31,051 nucleotides of DNA from positions 1 through 31,051 of the forward strand of contig DPJL01000380.1 in assembly GCA_003543035.1 (NCBI GenBank), given 5' to 3'. The position numbers were made by a program, and so were the translations under genes. Each line of letters opens with the position of its first letter. Within the stretch, counting starts at the first letter, position 1. Shown one piece after another: positions 24,440-31,051 of the stretch. The notes under the pieces were generated by a model. The model was not told the DNA's origin and searched no databases. It saw only the letters and a list, made by a program, of their open reading frames with translations. The stretch is from Micromonosporaceae bacterium. Lineage in GTDB: Bacteria; Actinomycetota; Actinomycetes; Mycobacteriales; Micromonosporaceae.

Positions 24440-25221
24440 TGGTGGAACTCTCCGCCGTTGACATCGAGACACTGGCCGGTGATCGCGCGAGCCATGTCGG
24501 AGGCGAGGAACACGACGGCATCGGCGATCTCGTCCGGCTCGATGAGCCGGCGCAGATCGATCGTCGCGGCTATCTCGTCGTAGATCTGCTGGGCGGGGAC
24601 GCTTCTTTTGGTACCCAGATATTCGAAGTAGGCCTTGAGAGTATCGGCCCAGATATAGCTTGGCGCGACCGAGTTGACCCGGACCCCTTGTGGGCCAAGC
24701 TCACTGGCCAGACTCTGAGCCAGCGACAGCAGGCTCGCCTTGGCCATCTTGTAGGTGCCGAAGGTGCGCCGGGAGTGCCGCAGCACCGCTGAGTTGATCA
24801 TAATGATCGAGCCGCGCGATTCGACGAGCGCCGGGACGAACAGTCGCGTCATCCGAAGCGTGGAAAGCACGTTGGTCTCGAAGCTCTCCCGAAACGCGTC
24901 CAGGTCGACCTTCGTGAGATCGCGCATCGTCGGCATGGCGAAGGCGTTGTTTACTAACGTGTCCACTCGGCCGAATTCCTCAAGTGCCACGCGCACAAGG
25001 TTTTCCGACGCCTTTTGGTCGGTGATGTCGGTCTGCACCGTGAACGCACGGCGGCCCAGATCGGTCACCTGCTTGGCCACCTCGGCCAGTCGCGACTCTG
25101 TCCGGGCGGCAAGCACCAGATCCGCGCCCGCCTGCGCGGCCTGCACAGCGATCGCTTGACCCAGACCGGGCCCGATCCCGGAGACCACCACGACTTTGTC
25201 CTTGAGCAGCACTCGATTCAC
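24436..25221 (-). CDS. Short-chain dehydrogenase/reductase (SDR)
   Basis: A 261-residue classical SDR. The nucleotide site is SGIGPGLG at residues 14-21, and AARTES at 38-43 suggests NAD(P) choice by a basic residue. NNAF is at 91-94. The catalytic set is N117, S144, Y157 and K161 in FGTYKMAKASL. The end has the usual LASDMARAITGQCLDVNGG. It would interconvert an alcohol and a ketone. Its ATG overlaps the stop of the DUF1214 gene (ATGA) and its stop overlaps the sulfotransferase start, so all three are translated together. A product alcohol passed to the sulfotransferase is a simple pathway idea, not shown. Confidence 0.93.
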   Translation of the reverse strand: MNRVLLKDKVVVVSGIGPGLGQAIAVQAAQAGADLVLAARTESRLAEVAKQVTDLGRRAFTVQTDITDQKASENLVRVALEEFGRVDTLVNNAFAMPTMRDLTKVDLDAFRESFETNVLSTLRMTRLFVPALVESRGSIIMINSAVLRHSRRTFGTYKMAKASLLSLAQSLASELGPQGVRVNSVAPSYIWADTLKAYFEYLGTKRSVPAQQIYDEIAATIDLRRLIEPDEIADAVVFLASDMARAITGQCLDVNGGEFHQ

Positions 25222-26375
25222 CCCAGCATCCGGGTAGCCACGCCGGCCTGACGCGCGGCGATCCTGTCGGCATATTCCGAAGCGCTTATGCGCTCATAGA
25301 ACGGCAATTTTGTTGGTACCTGGTCGATCCGCATGAGCTCGACCGCCGGTCCGTCGGCCGGGGTGAGGTCTCGGGAGAGCCGCTGCCACCGAAGCTGGAC
25401 GTAGCCGCGGCGATGACCGGTGCACTCGAGCCAGTTGGCGACACCCGGGTCGCGCTCGCTGATAACGAACCGGATCATGCCATCAGAGTCCACTTTGGAC
25501 TGATGCCCGGTGAGACTGGTCTGATGGTTTATGTAATCCAGCGACACGTACCACATGCTGCCCAGCTGAATCCCTTGGTAGGGCGCATCAGACAACGGCA
25601 CCGTCACCACCATCGCCTCATCCTCACCCAGGTCGTAGTGCCCGACCGAGGAGAACTGGGTAGTGAGCCCACCCGGTGTTGAACGCGGTGGAGTCAGTGT
25701 GTTGACCGGAAGCTTGAGATAAAACCACTCCGGAAAAGCCAGGAAGGTCTTGAGCCGGCTCAACAGGATCTTTCCTGCCACGCCATACCGCTTCGTCAAC
25801 GCATCCATGGTGAGCGCCGGTGGAGCCGCCCCCGCTTTGTCCGCGCGACGGATGCGAATCATGCCACGCTGTTCGCCGGCCCAGTCGCTGTAAACCTCGC
25901 GCACCACAAGCATTGCCGACCCCGGCGCCAGCGTGAAGTAATTGGGCCCGGCTTTGCCCGGCCCGAATCGCACCTCAAAGTTTCCGTGCTCGTCGATCTC
26001 AATCTCGCGATCGTCAAAAGCGGCAAGGCTGTCCGGTACCTCGACTGGCGAGTAGTCCCCGTTGAGGATCTGGAAGCTGAGATCGGCGGTCGTGCCACGT
26101 CGCCCGGTCACTACGTATTCCGCGTCGGCGCGCAGATAGGAGTGGAAGTAGAGGGTGTCCGGGTTGTCGAGGCCCATCTTGGTATACGGCCCGGTGGACG
26201 CCACGAAGTAGGGAAAGTCCCGCTCGTAGGCCCAAGCCATCTGCAACGAAGCTCGGATGCTACCCGCGAGGTAGTCGTAGCCCTCGATGAGATCCTGGTC
26301 GGTCTTGATGTGCGGCGCGGCCGCGATGACCTTCTCGGCCTCGGCCATGGCTTGCGCGAAAGGCTGGGTGAGCAT
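25218..26375 (-). CDS. DUF1214 domain-containing protein
   Basis: A 385-residue protein of the DUF1214 family (often paired with DUF1254), with no known reaction. There is no signal peptide, so it is probably cytosolic here. Recognisable segments are NPDTLYFHSYLRADAEYVVTG near residue 71, GPGKAGPNYFTLAPGSAMLVVREVYSDW near 140-165, and SVGHYDLGEDEAMVVTVPLSDAPYQGIQLGSMWYVSLDY near 245-285. GGGGA in AGGGGATGTCGCG sits a normal distance upstream of the ATG. It is the first gene of the operon, 31 bases from a perfect 21-base palindrome and divergent from an IclR regulator. Its conserved place beside SDR and sulfotransferase genes suggests lipid or steroid metabolism, by association only. Confidence 0.8.
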   Translation of the reverse strand: MLTQPFAQAMAEAEKVIAAAPHIKTDQDLIEGYDYLAGSIRASLQMAWAYERDFPYFVASTGPYTKMGLDNPDTLYFHSYLRADAEYVVTGRRGTTADLSFQILNGDYSPVEVPDSLAAFDDREIEIDEHGNFEVRFGPGKAGPNYFTLAPGSAMLVVREVYSDWAGEQRGMIRIRRADKAGAAPPALTMDALTKRYGVAGKILLSRLKTFLAFPEWFYLKLPVNTLTPPRSTPGGLTTQFSSVGHYDLGEDEAMVVTVPLSDAPYQGIQLGSMWYVSLDYINHQTSLTGHQSKVDSDGMIRFVISERDPGVANWLECTGHRRGYVQLRWQRLSRDLTPADGPAVELMRIDQVPTKLPFYERISASEYADRIAARQAGVATRMLG

Positions 26376-26405
26376 CGCGACATCCCCTGAAAATGGTGTT
26401 ACATA

Positions 26406-26426
26406 TATGTACCGCAGCGGTACATA
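26406..26426. promoter_or_regulatory. Perfect 21-base palindrome, likely IclR-regulator operator
   Basis: TATGTACCGC-A-GCGGTACATA is a perfect 10-1-10 inverted repeat in the 91-base gap between the DUF1214 operon and the divergent iclR-type gene. It starts 31 bases from the DUF1214 ATG and ends 41 bases before the regulator ATG, so one bound dimer could control both promoters. IclR proteins usually bind their own divergent promoter; that this is their site is inference. Confidence 0.7.
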
Positions 26427-26441
26427 CTGACCGCGTCAGAC

Positions 26442-26455
26442 TAGAACGTGTTCTA
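26442..26455. promoter_or_regulatory. KstR-like operator (TnnAACnnGTTnnA)
   Basis: TAGAACGTGTTCTA fits the published 14-base KstR consensus at every fixed position. KstR is the TetR-family repressor of cholesterol catabolism in mycobacteria and rhodococci. The site lies 11 bases before the IclR start codon, just upstream of the AAGGA ribosome site, and about 67 bases from the DUF1214 start. KstR itself is not encoded in the window. Another TetR repressor with a similar half-site is possible. Confidence 0.65.
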
Positions 26456-26466
26456 AGGATTGGTCA

Positions 26467-27354
26467 ATGGTGCTGGCACGCCGCTCCCCGCCCACCGCCC
26501 GGGTGGTGCAGATTCTCGACTTTCTCGTCGCTCGGCCCGGCGCTCGCTTCGGCCTGAGCGAGTTGGCCCGCCACCTTAACCTGAGCAAGCCCACGTGTTT
26601 GGGCATCGTCACCGAGCTGGCCGCCGGTGGTTATCTCGTGCGCGATCCTGAGGCCAAAACGTACGGGCTCGGCCCGGCCCTCATCGCCGCAGGACGTATG
26701 GCGCAGAACAACTTCGCGGCAAGCGACGTAGCCCGAAAGCATCTTGCCGAGCTAAGCACCCGCTACAACACCACGTGCACTGCCTCGGCCGTGGTCGGCG
26801 ACCAGATCATGATGCTGGAGCGGACCGGCCCCGGTTTTGCGGCAGTCAAAGTCGGCCAGACCTATCCGTTCGCGCCGCCGGTCGGCTTGATGTACGTGCT
26901 GTGGGGGCCGGACACTGCGTTGGAAGACTGGCTCGCCAAACCACCAACGCTGCCAATGACTCTGGATGAGGCGCACCTACGTCGCGTGGTCACCGAATGC
27001 CGCCGGCGCCGTTACCTGGTGGAAAGCCTTACCCCCACCGGGATGCGGCTGCACTCGCTGATGGCCGGCCTCGCCGCTTACGACCTGCCCAACGAGGTAC
27101 GCGAGCTGGTCGCCGAGATGGCCTCAAGCCTCGGCGAACGCGTCTACCTCGACGCCGACCTGAAACCGCGCAGCAAACACGCGGTGAGCCTGATTGCCGC
27201 GCCGACCTTTGACGCCGACGGCAACCAGGAGCTGGTGCTGACTCTCTACGTGGGCCGAGCGATCACCGGTGCCGAGATCGCGCGTCTGGGCCAGGCTTTG
27301 GTCGCTGCCGCCGATGCGGTCACGACGGAGGTTGGTGGCCGAGCTCGCGCATGA
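26467..27354 (+). CDS. IclR-family transcriptional regulator
   Basis: A 295-residue regulator. The N-terminal winged helix-turn-helix spans about residues 10-70, with LSELARHLNLSKPTCLGIVTELAAGGYL as the recognition unit. The C-terminal ligand-binding domain follows, with CTASAVVGDQIMMLERT near residue 104 and a PPVGLMYVLW segment near 137. Start ATG with AAGGA seven bases upstream. It diverges from the DUF1214-SDR-sulfotransferase operon and probably controls it through the 21-base palindrome; the ligand may be a substrate of that operon. The last 35 bases overlap the end of the convergent tautomerase gene. Confidence 0.93.
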   Translation: MVLARRSPPTARVVQILDFLVARPGARFGLSELARHLNLSKPTCLGIVTELAAGGYLVRDPEAKTYGLGPALIAAGRMAQNNFAASDVARKHLAELSTRYNTTCTASAVVGDQIMMLERTGPGFAAVKVGQTYPFAPPVGLMYVLWGPDTALEDWLAKPPTLPMTLDEAHLRRVVTECRRRRYLVESLTPTGMRLHSLMAGLAAYDLPNEVRELVAEMASSLGERVYLDADLKPRSKHAVSLIAAPTFDADGNQELVLTLYVGRAITGAEIARLGQALVAAADAVTTEVGGRARA

Positions 27355-27754
27355 CGATCTCGCGCAGGTCGGCGAGCCGCACAATCTTTCCGCCGGCTCC
27401 CCAATGGCCATCGCTGATCTCATGCACGATCACCCATACCTGCATCGCGTCTTCTTCGGATAGTCCAGCCGCCTCGAGTACGAGTTGGGTGAACTCGGCG
27501 ACCAGGCCTTCGCGCCGCCGATCGTTCAATGCGCCTGCGGGCACGTTCACGTCGACCACGAAGTGCCCAGATGCGGGCCCGTCGGCGTCGAACGTCTCCA
27601 CCTCGCACAGGTGCACCCACGAGATGGACCGCATATATGGCGTGTCCGGAGCCTTCTCCCAGCGCAGCATCGCAGCAGCCAGCTGTGGTGGCAACGTCTT
27701 CTGCGCGGCGCTGGAGAGTGCCCCGGTGGAATAGCTGACATCGATCCTTGGCAT
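27320..27754 (-). CDS. Tautomerase family protein (cis-CaaD / Tautomerase_3-like)
   Basis: A 144-residue protein of the tautomerase superfamily. The start MPRIDV gives the catalytic N-terminal proline once methionine is removed. PYMRSISWVHLCEVE near residues 38-52 and HFVVDVNVPAGALNDRRREGLV near 62-83 are typical of the double-length, cis-3-chloroacrylate dehalogenase-like group, whose usual length is about 145-150. The true substrate is unknown, and dehalogenase activity should not be assumed. The ATG at 27754 is fixed by the proline. It runs convergent with and overlaps the iclR-type gene. It is divergent, by 22 bases, from the Gfo/Idh gene. Confidence 0.88.
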   Translation of the reverse strand: MPRIDVSYSTGALSSAAQKTLPPQLAAAMLRWEKAPDTPYMRSISWVHLCEVETFDADGPASGHFVVDVNVPAGALNDRRREGLVAEFTQLVLEAAGLSEEDAMQVWVIVHEISDGHWGAGGKIVRLADLREIVMRELGHQPPS

Positions 27755-27764
27755 GTCATGACAA

Positions 27765-27770
27765 TAGACT
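27765..27770 (+). promoter_or_regulatory. -10 element giving a leaderless Gfo/Idh transcript
   Basis: TAGACT ends seven bases before the GTG at 27777, so transcription would begin at or next to the start codon. There is no ribosome-binding site, which fits a leaderless message, common in actinobacteria. The 22-base gap to the divergent tautomerase leaves no room for a leader. Confidence 0.5.
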
Positions 27771-27776
27771 CGGCAC

Positions 27777-28760
27777 GTGGCCCTCATTCGCATCGGCGTC
27801 CTCGGCGCAGCCCGGATCACCCCAGCGGCTCTGATCAAACCGGCTCGACAAGGTGGTGGCGGAGTCGTCGTCGCGGCGATTGCGGCACGAGACCCGGCAA
27901 GAGCCCGCGCATTCGCGAGTCGGCATGACATCGCGCAGGTACACAACTCCTACGCAGATTTGATCGCCGACCCGTCATTGGACGCGATCTACAACCCGCT
28001 GCCCAACGGGCTGCACGCCGAGTGGACCCTGGCTGCGCTCGCCGCGGAGAAGCACGTGCTGTGCGAGAAACCCTTTACCGCCAACGCCGTCGAGGCGAGA
28101 GCTGTGGCGAAGGCGGTCAGCGGGCAGGTGGTGATGGAGGCCTTCCACTACCGCTACCACCCGTTGGCCAAGCGGATGGAGGAGATTGTCCACAGTGGAG
28201 AGTTGGGCGAGATCAAACGAGTGGAGACCGCGATGTGCTTTCCGCTCCCCCGGTTCAAGGACATCCGCTACAACTTCTCCCTCGCCGGTGGCGCTTTGAT
28301 GGATGCGGGCTGCTATGCCGTGCATTGCCTGCGGCTGGTTGGCCCCGGCGCTCCGACAGTGACCGGCGCGAAGGCGCTCACACTGAGCAGCGATCCGCGT
28401 GTCGATCGCGCGATGACCGTGGACTTCTCTTTCCCCAACGGCGCCACCGGGCAGGCCCGGACCTCGATGTGGTCGTCGACCCTGCTCAAGATGTCCGCCC
28501 GGGTGATCGGCGAGCGGGGCACGATGGCGGTCACCAACTTTGCCGCGCCTCAATTCCCGTACCGATTCACCGTCAGCGTGCAAGGCAAGACCCGCCGAGA
28601 ACGCTTCAGTCGCAAGCCGACCTACTTCTATCAGCTGGACGCGTTCGAGGAGTCGATCCGGGGGTACCCAAGCAACCTCACCCCGCCTTCGGATTCCGTT
28701 GCCACGATGGAGCTGATCGACGCCGCCTATCTTGCCGCGGGTCTACCGTTGCGAGGCTAG
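27777..28760 (+). CDS. Gfo/Idh/MocA family oxidoreductase
   Basis: A 327-residue NAD(P)-dependent oxidoreductase. The Rossmann fold opens IRIGVLGAARITP, then VVAAIAARDPARARAFA, and the family's EKP motif is at residues 97-99 (LCEKPFTANA). The C-terminal domain has FHYRYHPLAKRMEEI and GGALMDAGCYAVHCLR, near the expected catalytic region of the D-xylose/dihydrodiol dehydrogenase-like branch. Substrate is probably a sugar, an inositol or a diol. The start is GTG, probably leaderless. Its stop overlaps the metallopeptidase stop on the opposite strand by four bases. Confidence 0.92.
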   Translation: MALIRIGVLGAARITPAALIKPARQGGGGVVVAAIAARDPARARAFASRHDIAQVHNSYADLIADPSLDAIYNPLPNGLHAEWTLAALAAEKHVLCEKPFTANAVEARAVAKAVSGQVVMEAFHYRYHPLAKRMEEIVHSGELGEIKRVETAMCFPLPRFKDIRYNFSLAGGALMDAGCYAVHCLRLVGPGAPTVTGAKALTLSSDPRVDRAMTVDFSFPNGATGQARTSMWSSTLLKMSARVIGERGTMAVTNFAAPQFPYRFTVSVQGKTRRERFSRKPTYFYQLDAFEESIRGYPSNLTPPSDSVATMELIDAAYLAAGLPLRG

Positions 28761-29440
28761 GCCAGCCCACAGGCGGCAAGGGATCGCTCGTAACCGCCGA
28801 AGAACGCATCGGCTCGCTGCTGCGCTGTCCCGTGGGCGCCGGGCTCAAACCATGGCTGGTTGGGATCGTCGCCGACCGCCAGCAGTCCTTGCTTGAACTC
28901 CTCCAGGTCACCGGGGGCAAGCGAGAGCGCCGAAGCCCTGACGGAGTCACCGATGTAGGCGCCTGCCATACAGTCTGCCTGCAGCTCAATCTGAATCATG
29001 AATTCGTACCGGATACCCATCCGGACCTGCATCCCGTGCGCATACTCGTGGCCCAGCAGGTAGTACACGAACGCGTCACCGATCTGCCGGAAGGCCGCGA
29101 TGGCCCAATTGACGTCATAGGCAAGGAAATCCGCGGCGGGACAGTAGATCGCGTTGTTCCGTGGCACCGGCTCCCCCGCACAGCTGACCTCGCCTTCTCG
29201 CTGATAGGCGATGATCTGGTCGATCGGGGCAAACGATCGTCCGGCCGCCTGAAACTGGGCCGCCCAATACTGTTCGGCGAGTACCACCGCGCTCTTGATG
29301 TCCGTTTGGAACTCTTCGACGGTCATCGTGCTGTCCGCCGGATCGCGGTTAGACGGAGAGCCGATAAAACATGCCGCAAGCAGGATCGCAGCAACCACGA
29401 GTGCGAGCACGTTCCTTCGTGAGCCGGCCGGTGCGGGCAT
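28757..29440 (-). CDS. Lipoprotein neutral zinc metallopeptidase
   Basis: A 227-residue secreted lipoprotein. A short basic start, a hydrophobic helix and the lipobox L21-A-A-C24 indicate lipid attachment at C24 on the outer face of the membrane. The catalytic motif HEYAH (H131, E132, H135) and the downstream ELQADCMAGAY segment (E152, D156) match the putative neutral zinc metallopeptidase family. Six or so cysteines in the mature part may form disulfides. Physiological target unknown. It is convergent with the Gfo/Idh gene and divergent from a secreted sugar dehydrogenase. Confidence 0.88.
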   Translation of the reverse strand: MPAPAGSRRNVLALVVAAILLAACFIGSPSNRDPADSTMTVEEFQTDIKSAVVLAEQYWAAQFQAAGRSFAPIDQIIAYQREGEVSCAGEPVPRNNAIYCPAADFLAYDVNWAIAAFRQIGDAFVYYLLGHEYAHGMQVRMGIRYEFMIQIELQADCMAGAYIGDSVRASALSLAPGDLEEFKQGLLAVGDDPNQPWFEPGAHGTAQQRADAFFGGYERSLAACGLA

Positions 29441-29516
29441 GGGGGTGACTTACCCAAAACTTGCCAGGTCGGAACCATCATGACAGCAGTCACTTACCGC
29501 AATAGCGGGCCTTCTA

Positions 29517-29522
29517 TATAGT
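29517..29522 (+). promoter_or_regulatory. -10 element of the sugar dehydrogenase gene, possibly leaderless
   Basis: TATAGT, within TATATAGT, ends seven bases before the ATG at 29530. No purine-rich ribosome site lies between, so transcription may begin at the start codon. Confidence 0.45.
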
Positions 29523-29529
29523 CACCGCC

Positions 29530-31051
29530 ATGTCTACACGCGCGCGTGTAGCGGGGGGAACGGTTTCATTGCTGCTCAGCGCCACTTTGCTGGCCATGCC
29601 GGCACCGATGGCGCAGGCGGCGACGCTGCCGAGCGGATTCCAGGAGCAGATCGTCTTCAGTGGACTCACCCAGCCCACCAATCTGGAATTCGCGCCGGAC
29701 GGAAGGGTCTTCGTGGCCGAGAAGGGCGGCGTCATCAGGGTTTTCGACAACCTTGCCGACACCACCCCGACGGTCTTCGCCGACCTGTCCGCCAACACGC
29801 ACAACGTGTGGGATCGCGGCATGCTCGGGCTCGCCCTGGCGCCCAACTTCCCGGCCAGCCCTTGGGTTTACGTGCTCTATGCCTACGACGCTCCGCCTGG
29901 GCAGAATGCCCCCTATTGGAACGACAATTGCAACACCGCGGTGGGCGGTGCCAATGGGGGAAACTGTGTCGTCCAGGGACGACTGTCCAAGCTTCAAGCA
30001 AACGGCAATGTGATGACTGGTACCGAACAGGTCCTCATCCAAGATTGGTGCCAGCAGTTCCCGTCACACTCGGTGGGCGATCTGCGTTTCGGCGGCGACG
30101 GGATGCTCTACGTCTCCGGCGGCGATGGGGCTAGCTTCAGCGCCACGGATTACGGTCAGCTCGGCAGCCCCGCAAACCCTTGCGGCGACCCGGTAAACGA
30201 GGGCGGCGCACTGCGCTCGCAGGACGTGCGCTCCACCGGGGACGCCACTCAGCTGAACGGCGCCGTGTTGCGGCTGGATCCGGTGACCGGTGCCGCGGCC
30301 GCGGGCAACCCGAACATCGGCTCGCCCGACCTCAACACCCGCCGCATCGTCGCGCAGGGGCTGCGTAACCCGTTCCGCTTCACCGTCCGGCCCGGCACCA
30401 ACGAGGTGTGGCTGGGCGACGTGGGCTGGGCGACCTGGGAAGACATTGAGCGCCTGACCAATCCGACCGCAGGGGTCACCAACTTCGGCTGGCCCTGCTA
30501 CGAGGGCGCGGCCCGGATGCCCAGCTATGACAACGCAAATCTGCCCCTGTGCGAGTCGCTGTACAGCGGGGCCGGGCAGACCGCGCCGTACTACACCTAT
30601 AACCACTCCGCAGCCGTTGTGCCGGGCGAAAACTGTGGCACCGGCGGCGATTCGGTCTCCGGTCTGGCCTTCTATCCCACCAGCGGCGGCCCCTATCCGG
30701 CCGCCTATGCGGGTGCGCTGTTCTTCGCCGACTATTCGCGAGGGTGCATCTGGGCGATGAAGCCGGCGGCAGCCGGCGGGTTGCCGTCGACTTCGAACAT
30801 CGAGGTGTTCGTGGGACAGGCGGCCGGCCCGGTGGACGTCGCCATGGGTCCGGGCGGCGAGCTCTACTACGTCGACCTGGGTGGGACGGTGCGCCGGATC
30901 AGGTACTTCCCGGCCAACCAGCCGCCGACCTCGAACATCGTGGCCAACCCGACCACCGGCCAGATCCCGTTGACCGTGAACTTCAACGGCAGCGGCTCCA
31001 GCGATCCGGACCCGGCCGATGCCGGTCGGCTGACCTATCAATGGGACTTCA
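29530..31051 (+). CDS. Secreted PQQ-dependent sugar (glucose/sorbosone) dehydrogenase with PKD domain, cut by the right edge
   Basis: 507 residues are visible. A signal peptide covers residues 1-30 (basic start, hydrophobic core, AQA before the cut). The beta-propeller follows, with LTQPTNLEFAPDGRVFVAEKGGVIRVFDN, DLRFGGDGMLYVSGGDGAS, IVAQGLRNPFRFTVRPGTNEVWLGDVGW and NFGWPCYEG, all typical of the glucose/sorbosone dehydrogenase (GSDH) family. From about residue 465, after NQPPTSNIVANPTTG, a PKD-like domain begins (VNFNGSGSSDPD...LTYQWDF) and is cut by the window end. It probably oxidises sugars or polysaccharide ends outside the cell. PQQ use is a family property, not proven for every member. 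More domains may follow beyond the edge. Confidence 0.9.
   Translation, partial: MSTRARVAGGTVSLLLSATLLAMPAPMAQAATLPSGFQEQIVFSGLTQPTNLEFAPDGRVFVAEKGGVIRVFDNLADTTPTVFADLSANTHNVWDRGMLGLALAPNFPASPWVYVLYAYDAPPGQNAPYWNDNCNTAVGGANGGNCVVQGRLSKLQANGNVMTGTEQVLIQDWCQQFPSHSVGDLRFGGDGMLYVSGGDGASFSATDYGQLGSPANPCGDPVNEGGALRSQDVRSTGDATQLNGAVLRLDPVTGAAAAGNPNIGSPDLNTRRIVAQGLRNPFRFTVRPGTNEVWLGDVGWATWEDIERLTNPTAGVTNFGWPCYEGAARMPSYDNANLPLCESLYSGAGQTAPYYTYNHSAAVVPGENCGTGGDSVSGLAFYPTSGGPYPAAYAGALFFADYSRGCIWAMKPAAAGGLPSTSNIEVFVGQAAGPVDVAMGPGGELYYVDLGGTVRRIRYFPANQPPTSNIVANPTTGQIPLTVNFNGSGSSDPDPADAGRLTYQWDF

Noticed and set aside
28186..28194. TTGTCCACA, a match to the actinobacterial DnaA box
   Set aside because: A single copy inside the Gfo/Idh coding sequence, with no cluster and no dnaA or dnaN nearby, so not an origin. 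It overlaps one copy of the iterated palindrome.
1..31051. CRISPR arrays, tRNA or rRNA genes, insertion sequences, phage or integration sites
   Set aside because: No regular repeat-spacer pattern, no RNA gene signatures, no transposase or integrase reading frames and no flanking duplications were seen.

Overview
The window comes from a high-GC actinobacterium, most likely of the Pseudonocardiales (Amycolatopsis-like). Three things point there: pervasive GC-ending codons, an N-acylamino-acid racemase that closely resembles the Amycolatopsis enzyme as I remember it, and the mix of cobalamin genes with KstR- and IclR-type regulatory sites. The genus is inference. Genes are packed tightly, often with ATGA or GTGA stop/start overlaps, and no gene-free stretch exceeds 300 bases. 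The longest gaps are 1770-1967 and 16864-17023 (both mostly cobalamin riboswitch) and 20662-20828.

Positions 1-16998 are a cobalamin (vitamin B12) biosynthesis locus, all on the minus strand, in two riboswitch-controlled units. The large unit starts at a cobalamin riboswitch (16914-16998) and reads cobN, a fused ChlI/ChlD-type chelatase subunit, cobO, cobB, cobI, cobM, cbiD, cobL, cbiGH (cobJ), a 2[4Fe-4S] ferredoxin, cobH and cbiX: twelve genes, about 15 kb. A second riboswitch (1816-1908) precedes cbtB, cbtA, a thioredoxin-like [2Fe-2S] ferredoxin and the start of cobD, which runs off the left edge. Together these genes cover cobalt uptake, cobalt insertion (both an early-type chelatase, CbiX, and a late-type one, CobN plus ChlID), most of corrin-ring methylation and contraction, a,c-amidation, adenosylation and the start of aminopropanol attachment. 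No precorrin-6A reductase (cobK/cbiJ) is present. cobB carries a one-base frameshift near 10129.

Positions 17024-18918 hold a plus-strand pair, a GNAT acyltransferase and an N-acylamino-acid racemase/o-succinylbenzoate synthase, probably for amino-acid stereo-inversion. A small membrane protein (minus) and an MFS exporter (plus) diverge around a 15-base palindrome. A NarL-type two-component system (20829-22636) follows and ends at a 14-bp-arm inverted repeat facing a convergent GNAT gene.

Positions 22706-26375 form a minus-strand operon: DUF1214 protein, short-chain dehydrogenase, sulfotransferase, then GNAT. It diverges from an IclR regulator (26467-27354). The 91-base promoter region between them holds a perfect 21-base palindrome and a 14-base site that fits the KstR (steroid catabolism) operator consensus exactly. 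The right end has a tautomerase, a Gfo/Idh/MocA oxidoreductase, a lipoprotein metallopeptidase and a secreted sugar dehydrogenase with a PKD domain, cut by the window edge.

The most unexpected signal is a short palindrome, TCCANNNTGGA, found eleven times, always inside genes, at roughly 0.75-5 kb spacing.
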